A program made the translations under genes and the position numbers. Of a stretch of DNA of 7,048 nt, positions 1 to 6,390 are shown in pieces. Origin of the DNA: Syntrophomonadaceae bacterium (GTDB taxonomy: Bacteria; Bacillota; Ch66; Ch109); assembly GCA_012512295.1 (NCBI GenBank), contig JAAZDI010000086.1:1-7048 (forward strand), in the 5' to 3' direction. The first letter of the stretch is position 1. The number at the start of each line of letters is the position of its first letter. The notes beneath the pieces are model-generated. The model worked only from the letters and a program-made list of their open reading frames with translations, did not search any database and was not told the origin of the DNA.

Positions 1-124
1 AATCGTGGATACGTTTGTCTACTTGCTCCAGGAATGGTTTTGGATCTAATTTATAGTCATTCGGATCTAATCTATAGTCAATTGTTGGTGATTTATATGA
101 TAAATGAGTATTGATCTCATTCAA
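1..124 (-). CDS. possible 5' part or remnant of an unidentified gene, cut by the left edge
   Basis: On the minus strand a frame is open from a TGA at 140-142 to the left edge. Downstream of the duplicated heptad it reads like protein, ending ...LDPKPFLEQVDKRIHD. I do not recognise the family. Two adjacent heptads, DYRLDPN and DYKLDPK, are duplicated in frame. The start is unsettled: the only usual start codon in frame is a TTG at 122-124, and the SD-like AGGGGG (125-130) touches it directly, which is too close to work. An ATG at 118-120 has better spacing but lies in another frame and stops after 17 codons. The gene may therefore be decayed, frameshifted, or not a gene at all. The plus strand is also open here (1-111, stop 112-114) but reads less like protein. 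Confidence 0.25.
   Translation of the reverse strand, partial: MNEINTHLSYKSPTIDYRLDPNDYKLDPKPFLEQVDKRIHD
42..80. repeat. tandem direct repeat, 2 x 18 bp at 21-bp period
   Basis: The 18-mer beginning ggatctaat at 42-59 recurs at 63-80 with one substitution (t to c at the tenth base). The 21-bp period is seven codons, so any frame crossing it repeats a heptad. On the minus strand this gives DYRLDPN / DYKLDPK. Confidence 0.8.
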
Positions 125-201
125 CCCCCTAAGCTTGATTCATCTAGACTTTTTTAATATTGCCCTTGAATCTAAGGTTTATCCTAACTCTGAAAACAAC
201 T

Positions 202-263
202 GCGCTTGTGTTTTAAATCGGTCTGTAAATCGCCAATCGCTGACCTTCGTTAAAACACAGCGC
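202..263. repeat. 62-nt imperfect hairpin (inverted repeat)
   Basis: The arm at 202-216 (gcgcttgtgttttaa) pairs with 250-263 (ttaaaacacagcgc) over 14 bp with one bulged t. Inside it, ggtc 219-222 can pair with gacc 242-245, giving a second short helix. No U-tract adjoins either outer end, so it does not look like an intrinsic terminator. It lies between the glgP terminator and the doubtful left-edge gene. It could be an element end, a small-RNA fold or a regulatory palindrome, and the sequence does not decide between these. Confidence 0.6.
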
Positions 264-290
264 GATCGACTTTTCATGGTATTATGGTGA

Positions 291-302
291 GGCCGCAAGG
301 CC
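291..302. other. short hairpin with GCAA tetraloop
   Basis: ggcc-gcaa-ggcc forms a 4-bp GC stem closed by a GNRA loop, immediately beyond the A-run (T-run on the minus strand) of the glgP terminator. It may be a processing or stability element on a read-through transcript, or simply chance. Confidence 0.4.
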
Positions 303-306
303 GATG

Positions 307-343
307 AAAAAACCCTGGGAAGCAGGTTAAACTCCCCAGGGTT
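307..343 (-). terminator. rho-independent terminator of glgP
   Basis: Read on the minus strand, AACCCTGGG (335-343) pairs perfectly with CCCAGGGTT (311-319) around a 15-nt loop. The stem runs directly into six T residues (312 down to 307). It begins 32 nt after the glgP stop codon, which is the expected geometry for ending that transcript. On the plus strand the same stem is followed only by ttaaattat, so it should work mainly in the glgP direction. Confidence 0.85.
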
Positions 344-375
344 AAATTATCGGTTCTGATACAATCGCCGGGATA

Positions 376-2022
376 TTATTTTCCAGCGGCAGCTTGTTTC
401 CAGGCTTCTCCGGCCATGGTATACAATCGACCGTAGTATTCCTGAACCATTCGTTCCGCGGAAAACTTGTGGTGCGACATATCAATACTAGCTCGCATCA
501 TCTGAATCCACCGGGTCCGGTTTTCATAGAAGGTGGGAACCACTTCGTTAAGCAGCACCCGATACAGAGACTGCAGGTCGTGGTGGTCTTGATCGTGACC
601 TTCGTAACCATCGCCAATCTGCCAACCGGTAACCCCGTGTTCGCAGCCTTCCGGCCACCAGCCATCCAGTGTGCTCATATTGAGGACCCCATTCATGGCA
701 GCCTTCATCCCAGAAGTGCCGCTGGCTTCTTGAGGTCGACGCGGGTTATTGAGCCAAACATCCGAACCACTGGTTAACAGGCGGCCAATCTTCATATCGT
801 AGTTCTGGAGAAATACGACACTATTGGGGTAGCGTTGAGAAGCGTGATAGAGATTAGAGATAATACTCTTACCCATATCATCGTTAGGATGAGCTTTACC
901 CGCAAAAATTAACTGAATTTTTCCTTCCCGGAGCAGGGGTTCAATAATCTCTGGCTGCCGGAAGATAAAGTCACTTCGCTTGTAGGGAGCAGCTCGCCGG
1001 GCAAAGCCAATTAACAAGGCTTCCGGGTTAAGCTTTACTCCGTTTCGCGCTTCAACCTCTTTGATCAGGTCGTGTTTTGCCAACATATGGGGTTCCCACA
1101 GGTCAAGTCCTTTTTTATAAGCTTCCCGAATTCTGGGGTCCCACCAGGTTCGGGTATGCACCCCATTGGTAATGGCTATGATGGGAGCCGAGCCGCTAAC
1201 ATCTTTCCACATCCGCCGGGCGGTTTCGCCGTGCAATTGGGCGACGGCATTGGCCATACGCGATAAACGCAAGGCAGCAATGGTCATCCCGAATGGGTCG
1301 CCACCCAAGCGATACATTTGTTCGCGGTTTAGTCCATTAAAAGCACCCATATGTTCCAGAATATCCAGGGTGTGCGATTCATTGCCGGCTGGCACTGGCG
1401 TATGGGTTGTAAAAACGGTTTGATTGCGGACCATATCCCAGGCTGCTTCAAAACTATAACCTTGCTGCATTTTTTCTCGAATGAGCTCAATACCGGCGAA
1501 GATCGCATGACCTTCGTTAAAATGGTAGACATCTATTCCGATTCCTAAGGCCCGAAGGGCGCGGATTCCACCGATCCCCAGAACCATTTCCTGAGCGATC
1601 CGGGTTTCGCTGTATCCTCCGTATAGTTTTCCAGTAATCCAACGGTCTTCATTTTCTGGAATATCTGTGTCTAGAAGGTATAAGGGGGCATTGCCGTACT
1701 TATCGACCTTCCAAACTTTACAGATCACCTGCCTTCCCCGAATTTCGACTGGGACCGATACACCGGTATCCTGAAGAAAGTCATATTCATTATTGGGATA
1801 AACATCATATGGTCGTCCATCTTCACCAATGTACTGGGTCGTGTAACCATGGCGCCAGAGCAAACCAATACCGACCAGAGGCATTTTCAGGTCACCGGCG
1901 GATTTCATATGATCTCCAGCTAAAATCCCGAGACCACCAGCATAAATTTCAAATTCTTCATGTAGGCCATACTCCATACAAAAATAGGCTACGCGGGGAA
2001 GGTTCTGGTTGTAGTTCCTCAT
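376..2022 (-). CDS. glgP: alpha-glucan (glycogen/starch) phosphorylase, short form
   Basis: A PLP enzyme of the GT35 family that releases glucose-1-phosphate from alpha-1,4-glucans in the cytoplasm, mobilising glycogen-like reserves. The 548-aa product belongs to the 'alpha-glucan family phosphorylase' (TIGR02094-like) branch. Visible motifs are the N-terminal AYFCMEYGLHEEF and AGGLGILAGDH block (residues 12-37), HFNEGHA (167-173), THTPVPAGNE (206-215), NGVHTRTWW (286-294), RRAAPYKRSDF (342-352) and EASGTSGMKAAMNG (432-445). K440 in the last is the expected PLP-linked lysine. It is shorter than classical 750-850-aa phosphorylases and lacks the extra N-terminal DUF3417 region of long relatives, which is normal for this subgroup. 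The start at 2022 is chosen because AGGAG lies 7 nt upstream and a good promoter lies downstream of the earlier ATG at 2139; homology also begins at residue 8-12. It follows a histidine kinase gene on the same strand but appears to have its own promoter and terminator. Confidence 0.95.
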   Translation of the reverse strand: MRNYNQNLPRVAYFCMEYGLHEEFEIYAGGLGILAGDHMKSAGDLKMPLVGIGLLWRHGYTTQYIGEDGRPYDVYPNNEYDFLQDTGVSVPVEIRGRQVICKVWKVDKYGNAPLYLLDTDIPENEDRWITGKLYGGYSETRIAQEMVLGIGGIRALRALGIGIDVYHFNEGHAIFAGIELIREKMQQGYSFEAAWDMVRNQTVFTTHTPVPAGNESHTLDILEHMGAFNGLNREQMYRLGGDPFGMTIAALRLSRMANAVAQLHGETARRMWKDVSGSAPIIAITNGVHTRTWWDPRIREAYKKGLDLWEPHMLAKHDLIKEVEARNGVKLNPEALLIGFARRAAPYKRSDFIFRQPEIIEPLLREGKIQLIFAGKAHPNDDMGKSIISNLYHASQRYPNSVVFLQNYDMKIGRLLTSGSDVWLNNPRRPQEASGTSGMKAAMNGVLNMSTLDGWWPEGCEHGVTGWQIGDGYEGHDQDHHDLQSLYRVLLNEVVPTFYENRTRWIQMMRASIDMSHHKFSAERMVQEYYGRLYTMAGEAWKQAAAGK

Positions 2023-2027
2023 ATCCA

Positions 2028-2034
2028 CTCTCCT
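2028..2034 (-). promoter_or_regulatory. ribosome binding site that fixes the glgP start
   Basis: AGGAGAG on the minus strand, with 7 nt between AGGAG and the ATG at 2022. The alternative ATG at 2139 has only an AAGG directly abutting it. Confidence 0.8.
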
Positions 2035-2090
2035 ATACCGAATAATTTTGCGTAAGCTCAAGACGGATAAGCAGAAACCATGGCAAATGC

Positions 2091-2119
2091 ATTGTAACAA
2101 ATTGAGCATCTGTTGTAAA
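2091..2119 (-). promoter_or_regulatory. sigma-A type promoter of glgP
   Basis: On the minus strand, TTTACA (2119-2114), a 17-nt spacer and TACAAT (2096-2091). Both hexamers match consensus at five of six positions. Transcription would start near 2084, giving a leader of about 60 nt before the ATG at 2022. An 8-bp palindrome, GGTATACC (2127-2134), lies just upstream of the -35 and could be a regulator site, although a palindrome this short may be chance. Confidence 0.65.
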
Positions 2120-2217
2120 CCGGTAAGGTATACCTGCATCCTTTTTTATATACTCTTTAGCGCGAAATAGAGATATACAGCAAGTGTTAATAGGCGCGTA
2201 ATTTACTTAAAAGCCTA

Positions 2218-3723
2218 TCAAACTCTTTGTTTGAACCGAACATAAAAGCAGGTGCCGGTTGAATCTGTGTCTACTGTAATTTTAGCGTTATGCCGGGCAG
2301 CAATGCTGTAGCAAATTGGTAATCCGAGACCGGTACCAGTATCTTTCGTCGTGAAAAAAGGTGTGCCTAGTTTTTCTAACAATTCAGGTTCGATTCCCTT
2401 TCCTTGGTCCTTGACCGAAAGAACCACAGCCTCGTCGTCGATAAAAGTTGAGATAGTTAAAACGCCGCCCGGGGACATGGCTTCCAATCCATTGCGGACT
2501 AGATTGAGAATAAGTTGACGAATTTCTTTTAAATCCAGATTTAAAACCGGTATCTTGCCTAAATCTAATTGAATGTATTTATCAGTCAGTAAAGCGTCGG
2601 CCTTGATTAAAGGATATAGACTCATGACTATTTCATTGAGATCTTGGGCCTGTAAATGAACGACCTTATTCTTGGCCAGGGAGAGGAACTCACTTATTAT
2701 CTTATTAGCTTGATCCAATTCCTCAATCATTAAGTTATAATAAGGCCGATACTCAGCTTGACTCTTTTTATTGCTCAGCATTTGCAGAAAGTCCCTGACC
2801 GTTGTCATCGGGTTTCGGATCTCATGCGCCAGTCCGGCAGCCATTTCACCTATTAGATTTAGCCGGTCCAATCGCAAGATTTCTTGTTCTAGTTTTTTGC
2901 GTTCGGTGATATCAATCCCCATTTCCAAGACTAACAAGGTCCCGTCAACGTCGATAAAGGGATAGTCATAGATGGTGTAGGTTCGCTCATCCGGGGAATT
3001 CCATGTCCATTCCTCGGGTTTTTGAGTTTGAAAAACCTTGCTGGAAGGACAGTTTTCACACGGGGTTTGGCGATGATACATTAATTCGTAGCAGGTTTTT
3101 CTTTCAGGGTTACCATATCGTTCCTGAAAAAACCGGTTCACAAAACGAAAAGAGTAATCTCTTGCCAGGAGAATGACCATAGCCGGTAGTTCATTTAATA
3201 CCGCATATAGTCGTTGTCTTTCTGCTTCCAGGGCTTGCTCGGCTTTCCTGAGCTCAGTGATATCTCGGATAGATTCAATAGCCCCGATTATCTGGCCATG
3301 ACTGTCGTATAAGGGGGTCGCTTTGGTCCAGAGAATAGCTTTTTTTCCATTCATATTGAGCAGAGGAGTTTCCGCCACCAAGGCTCCTCGATCTTTTTTA
3401 ATGAATAAATAGTCTTTTTGTACTTCCTTTTCCTTATTCGGTGTAAAGACCAGATCAATTAAAATGGGTTTTCTCTTACCGTAAAACGGAATGGCGTATT
3501 CATAATTGCCTTTACCCAGGATGTCTTGAGCCATAATACCGGTCATTTCTTCAATAGCTTGATTCCAAGCGATAACCTTACCTTCACGGTCAATAACAAA
3601 AGTGGCGTCAGGCAAAAAATTGATGATGTCTGATTGGCACTGTTTAAAATTATTTAATGCCTCCTCGATTTTCCGCCACTTTGTTGACATAATATTAAAG
3701 TGATTTATTGTTCTATTCACCAT
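2218..3723 (-). CDS. cytoplasmic PAS-PAS sensor histidine kinase, orphan
   Basis: A sensor kinase that autophosphorylates on histidine and passes phosphate to a response regulator not present here. Counting from the ATG at 3723 (501 aa): a short helical lead-in; PAS1 about 31-157, with FVIDREGKVIAWN and a GKGNYEYAIPFYG stretch; PAS2 about 172-275, with a cysteine cluster C211, C222, C225; HisKA with phospho-acceptor H300 in LAHEIRNP; and HATPase_c with N-box LNLVRNGLEAM (406-416), DQGKGI (439-444), FFTTK and GTGLGL. There is no membrane segment. The HisKA region (GEMAAGLAHEIRNP ... ISEFLSLAK) resembles sporulation-type kinases such as KinA/KinE, so a Spo0A/Spo0F-type partner is plausible but inferred. 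The start is uncertain. AGGA at 3727-3730 supports ATG 3723 or, with better spacing, GTG 3720. The frame also stays open to a GTG at 3822 without an SD, through A10 and A8 tracts. ATG 3690 is a fourth option. Confidence 0.9.
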   Translation of the reverse strand: MVNRTINHFNIMSTKWRKIEEALNNFKQCQSDIINFLPDATFVIDREGKVIAWNQAIEEMTGIMAQDILGKGNYEYAIPFYGKRKPILIDLVFTPNKEKEVQKDYLFIKKDRGALVAETPLLNMNGKKAILWTKATPLYDSHGQIIGAIESIRDITELRKAEQALEAERQRLYAVLNELPAMVILLARDYSFRFVNRFFQERYGNPERKTCYELMYHRQTPCENCPSSKVFQTQKPEEWTWNSPDERTYTIYDYPFIDVDGTLLVLEMGIDITERKKLEQEILRLDRLNLIGEMAAGLAHEIRNPMTTVRDFLQMLSNKKSQAEYRPYYNLMIEELDQANKIISEFLSLAKNKVVHLQAQDLNEIVMSLYPLIKADALLTDKYIQLDLGKIPVLNLDLKEIRQLILNLVRNGLEAMSPGGVLTISTFIDDEAVVLSVKDQGKGIEPELLEKLGTPFFTTKDTGTGLGLPICYSIAARHNAKITVDTDSTGTCFYVRFKQRV

Positions 3724-3936
3724 CTTCCTGGTTGCTTCGATAGTTCTCGAAACAAAAGACAGGAGTGTCTGTTCGCTTTTTTTTCTTTGAAGAACGTAAT
3801 CGAATTTTTTTTTTGAGTTCACCCCGGATTATCACTGCCTTTATTAATTTAATTTGGAGAAATATAACAAATACTAATATTAAACTGCAGTATATATCGT
3901 TTCTTAAGGTCTTAGCCTCTATTTTAGACAATTCTG

Positions 3937-3964
3937 CCTATATTTCCATTGGAAAGAATGTCGA
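3937..3964 (-). promoter_or_regulatory. tentative promoter of the kinase gene, spanning a 13-nt palindrome
   Basis: On the minus strand, TCGACA (3964-3959), a 16-nt spacer and TATAGG (3942-3937), matching consensus 5/6 and 4/6. The spacer contains the perfect palindrome tttcca-t-tggaaa (3943-3955), a layout expected for a repressor or MerR-like operator. It would give a leader of roughly 110 nt to the GTG at 3822, or 210 nt to the ATG at 3723. The promoter match is modest in AT-rich DNA, so this is a weak call. Confidence 0.3.
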
Positions 3965-4004
3965 ATTATTAGAATTTTTTTATAGTTTAGTGCCCAGGAA
4001 ATAC

Positions 4005-4069
4005 TCAGGCTTATCTTGCGGGAAGGAATAGATACTGTCGCGGCGAATAATCTAAATAATTAAGCCTGA
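4005..4069 (+). repeat. 9-bp inverted repeat with competing pairings in the hydrolase leader
   Basis: tcaggctta (4005-4013) is perfectly complementary to taagcctga (4061-4069), with a 47-nt interior. The downstream arm can instead fold locally as agcctg-aaa-cagg(g)ct (4063-4078). A second gcctga at 4096-4101 could also pair with tcaggc 4005-4010. Mutually exclusive helices like these are typical of leader regulation, but I match no known riboswitch consensus here, and it is not known whether transcription covers this part. Confidence 0.4.
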
Positions 4070-4168
4070 AACAGGGCTCAAACGGGAAGTAAGCTGCCTG
4101 ATTAGGTGAAGATTAAGGGACAATGGTTTTCACGAAATTAGGAAAAAATATTAGGTATTAACTAAAGT

Positions 4169-4174
4169 GGAGGG
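4169..4174 (+). promoter_or_regulatory. ribosome binding site of the C-N hydrolase gene
   Basis: GGAGGG lies 11 nt before the ATG at 4186, longer than the usual 5-9 nt. No other in-frame start with better spacing precedes the conserved N-terminus MRVGVFQFAP, so the ATG is kept. Confidence 0.6.
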
Positions 4175-4185
4175 AAAGAGCAGTT

Positions 4186-4989
4186 ATGCGAGTGGGTGTT
4201 TTTCAGTTTGCCCCGGAGTTTGGCCAAGTTGACGCAAATATTGCCCGGGTGGAGGCTGCTTTGGCTGAAGTGGAGGCAGATTTGATGGTCCTGCCGGAAC
4301 TTTTTAATTCCGGGTATTTGTTTGAATCCAAAGCAGAAGTAAGGTCCCTTTCGGAAGAAATTCCGCAGGGAAATACGACCCAGCGGTTGATGCGGCTGGC
4401 GGCTGAACGAAATATGGTCATTGTCGCTGGGTTGCCGGAGTACGACTCAAGCCAGGACAAATTTTTTAACTCCGCGGTTGTTGTGGGACCGACCGGCTAT
4501 ATCGGCAAGTATCGGAAAACCCATTTATTCTACAAAGAAAAAGTTTGGTTCGGTCCCGGCGATCTAGGATTAACCGTTTTTGATATCGCCCCGGGTCTTC
4601 GGATAGGTGTGATGATTTGCTTTGACTGGTTCTTTCCCGAGGCAGCCCGTTCTTTAGCCCTGCAGGGGGCTCAGATCATCTGTCATCCGACTAATTTAGT
4701 GCTGCCCTATTGCCAGCAGGCGATGCTGACCCGGTCTCTAGAAAACTCGGTTATTACCGTGACGGCAAACCGGGTGGGTAGTGAGCAACGGGACAATGAA
4801 GACCTTCGGTTTACCGGGGGAAGCCAGGTGGTTGATGTAAGAGGCGAGCTTAAATTCCGTTTAGATGAGCAGGAAGAGAAAGTAGCCGTAACTGAGGTAG
4901 ATCCGGCCAGGGCTTTAGAAAAAACGCTTAATATCCACAACCACCTCTTTAATGACCGGCGGCCGGAGTTTTATAGAAATTTATTTTAA
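4186..4989 (+). CDS. carbon-nitrogen hydrolase (nitrilase superfamily amidase)
   Basis: A soluble 267-aa hydrolase of the nitrilase superfamily, which cleaves non-peptide C-N bonds (amides, carbamoyl groups) by a Glu-Lys-Cys triad. All three residues are visible: E38 in LPELF, K111 in KYRKTHLF and C145 in ICFDWFFPE. The length is that of a complete single-domain member. The CFDWFFPE signature and the overall form fit the amidase/omega-amidase/N-carbamoylputrescine amidase-like branches better than true nitrilases, but the substrate cannot be read from sequence. It begins the plus-strand cluster and is followed after 53 nt by asnS with no terminator between, so co-transcription is likely. An omega-amidase role on alpha-ketosuccinamate, the keto acid of asparagine, would suit that neighbour but is only an inference. 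Confidence 0.9.
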   Translation: MRVGVFQFAPEFGQVDANIARVEAALAEVEADLMVLPELFNSGYLFESKAEVRSLSEEIPQGNTTQRLMRLAAERNMVIVAGLPEYDSSQDKFFNSAVVVGPTGYIGKYRKTHLFYKEKVWFGPGDLGLTVFDIAPGLRIGVMICFDWFFPEAARSLALQGAQIICHPTNLVLPYCQQAMLTRSLENSVITVTANRVGSEQRDNEDLRFTGGSQVVDVRGELKFRLDEQEEKVAVTEVDPARALEKTLNIHNHLFNDRRPEFYRNLF

Positions 4990-5042
4990 ATACTAAGTTA
5001 AAGCACAAACGAATTATCAGTGTGGAAAGGCGGCAAGGTTGT

Positions 5043-6338
5043 ATGCTTCAAGGGGTTTCGATTAAACACCTCAACCAGCACCTGGGTGAAGAAGTTATGC
5101 TGCAGGGCTGGCTTTATAACAAAAGATCCTCAGGCAAAATCCAGTTTCTCATCCTGCGGGATGGCAGCGGCCTGGTCCAAGGGGTTATGGTGAAAAAAGA
5201 GGTCGATCAAGAGACCTGGGCCAAGGCTAATTCATTAACGCAGGAGTCCTCCTTGCGCGTTTGGGGAATCGTGCGGGAAGAACCTCGGGCTGTGGGCGGT
5301 TACGAACTACAGGTCACCCGATTAGAGATAATTAGTCTGGCGGCTGAATACCCGATTACCCATAAAGAGCATGGAGTCGACTTTTTGGCTGACCGACGCC
5401 ATCTGTGGATACGAACACCGCGGCAGAGTGCTATTTTGCGAATTCGGTCAGAGATTGAACATGCCTTACGAGAATTCTTTTATCAGCGAGAATTTGTCCT
5501 GGCCGATGCCCCGATTATTACGCCAGCGGCCTGCGAAGGCACAACGACTCTGTTTGAGATTGACTATCATGGGAATCCAGCCTTCCTATCCCAAAGCGGT
5601 CAATTATACAGCGAGGCAACGGCCTTAGCGTTGGGGAAGGTTTACTGTTTTGGACCAACCTTTCGGGCCGAAAAATCTAAGACCCGACGCCACCTGATGG
5701 AGTTTTGGATGTTGGAAGCGGAGATGGCTTTTTACGACCTAGACGATAATATGCGCCTCCAGGAAGAGATGATCATGTTCGTGATCGACCGAGTCCTTCA
5801 CCGATGCCGGGAAGATTTAAAGACACTGGGTCGCGATACGGACCGTTTGGCATCAATCTCTGTGCCCTTTCCCCGGCTTAGCTACACGGAAGCCGTCGAG
5901 CTTTTGCGGCAGAAAGGGGTAGCGTTCGAGTGGGGGGATGATTTTGGCGCTCCAGAGGAGACCTTGATTTCGGAAAACTTCAACGCCCCGGTTTTTGTCC
6001 ACCGTTATCCAACAGCCTTAAAGGCCTTTTATATGAAACCAGACCCAAATCAGCCAGAAGTCGTGCTAGGTGCGGATTTGCTGGCTCCGGAAGGTTATGG
6101 CGAGATTATTGGCGGTGGTCAGCGGATCGACGATCTAACCCTCTTAGAACAGCGGTTGGATGAGCATGGCTTGCCTCGCGAGGCGTTTGAGTGGTATCTC
6201 GATCTGCGCCGTTACGGCTCAGTACCTCATGCCGGTTTTGGACTCGGAATCGAACGCACTGTCGCCTGGATTTGCGGGTTGGATCACGTGCGCGAAGCGA
6301 TTCCTTTTCCCCGGATGCTTTACCGGATGTACCCATAA
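5043..6338 (+). CDS. asnS: asparaginyl-tRNA synthetase
   Basis: A class IIb aminoacyl-tRNA synthetase that charges tRNA-Asn with asparagine in the cytosol. The 431-aa product has an N-terminal OB-fold anticodon-binding domain (about 12-100, WLYNKRSSGKIQFLILRDG) and then the catalytic core. Motif 2 is FRAEKSKTRRHLMEFWMLE (207-225) and motif 3 is GFGLGIERTVAWICGLDHVR (398-417). The segment CEGTTTLFEIDYHGNPAFLSQSGQLY (164-189) and the C-terminus RMLYRMYP are typical of AsnRS and not AspRS. It lacks the longer insertion of E. coli-type enzymes (about 466 aa) and resembles the compact Thermus/Clostridia form. The OB domain separates it from AsnRS-like asparagine synthetases. ATG 5043 is preferred over GTG 5022 because the family homology begins there and AAGG lies 4 nt upstream, with GGAAAGG farther back; GTG 5022 has no SD. 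No T-box leader is visible. Confidence 0.95.
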   Translation: MLQGVSIKHLNQHLGEEVMLQGWLYNKRSSGKIQFLILRDGSGLVQGVMVKKEVDQETWAKANSLTQESSLRVWGIVREEPRAVGGYELQVTRLEIISLAAEYPITHKEHGVDFLADRRHLWIRTPRQSAILRIRSEIEHALREFFYQREFVLADAPIITPAACEGTTTLFEIDYHGNPAFLSQSGQLYSEATALALGKVYCFGPTFRAEKSKTRRHLMEFWMLEAEMAFYDLDDNMRLQEEMIMFVIDRVLHRCREDLKTLGRDTDRLASISVPFPRLSYTEAVELLRQKGVAFEWGDDFGAPEETLISENFNAPVFVHRYPTALKAFYMKPDPNQPEVVLGADLLAPEGYGEIIGGGQRIDDLTLLEQRLDEHGLPREAFEWYLDLRRYGSVPHAGFGLGIERTVAWICGLDHVREAIPFPRMLYRMYP

Positions 6339-6390
6339 CATACCAATAACTCGGTAGCATACTCGGTTTGATGGGTGTAAAACTAAATTC

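Larger units (their letters stand above)
3823..4185. other. divergent intergenic region without a gene
   Basis: This 363-bp stretch separates the minus-strand kinase from the plus-strand hydrolase operon and must hold the start signals for both. The kinase-proximal half is strongly AT-rich. No plausible protein is encoded: the frames open here are short, lack SD sites and read as low-complexity Ile/Lys/Phe. I find no tRNA, T-box motif or riboswitch consensus that I recognise. The items of note are a palindrome at 3943-3955 and an inverted repeat at 4005-4069, listed separately. I could not place a convincing plus-strand promoter. Confidence 0.7.

Noticed and set aside
394..777. Plus-strand open frame of 127 aa
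   Set aside because: It is antisense to the conserved C-terminal part of glgP and has no family resemblance or SD site, so it is a shadow.
2190..2218. 6-bp inverted repeat ATAGGC/GCCTAT after the kinase stop codon as a terminator
   Set aside because: The stem is short, the loop is 17 nt and no U-tract follows (TTAACACTT). Read-through from kinase to glgP remains possible.
3748..3784. Hairpin followed by T8 on the plus strand, terminator-like
   Set aside because: The stem is broken by A bulges, a short gap separates it from the T-run, it lies at the 5' end of the kinase frame, and no plus-strand gene precedes it.
3713..3931. Minus-strand 72-aa frame with a hydrophobic stretch, as a separate gene
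   Set aside because: It starts at TTG without a good SD, overlaps the kinase frame and reads as low-complexity Lys/Ile. It is kept only as part of the slippage observation.
4990..5042. T-box leader for asnS, common for Firmicute synthetase genes
   Set aside because: Neither this gap nor the 4014-4185 leader holds an AGGGTGGNACCGCG-like motif, a specifier stem or an attenuator.
6106..6360. Minus-strand open frame of 84 aa
   Set aside because: It is antisense to motif 3 and the C-terminus of asnS and has no independent evidence of coding.
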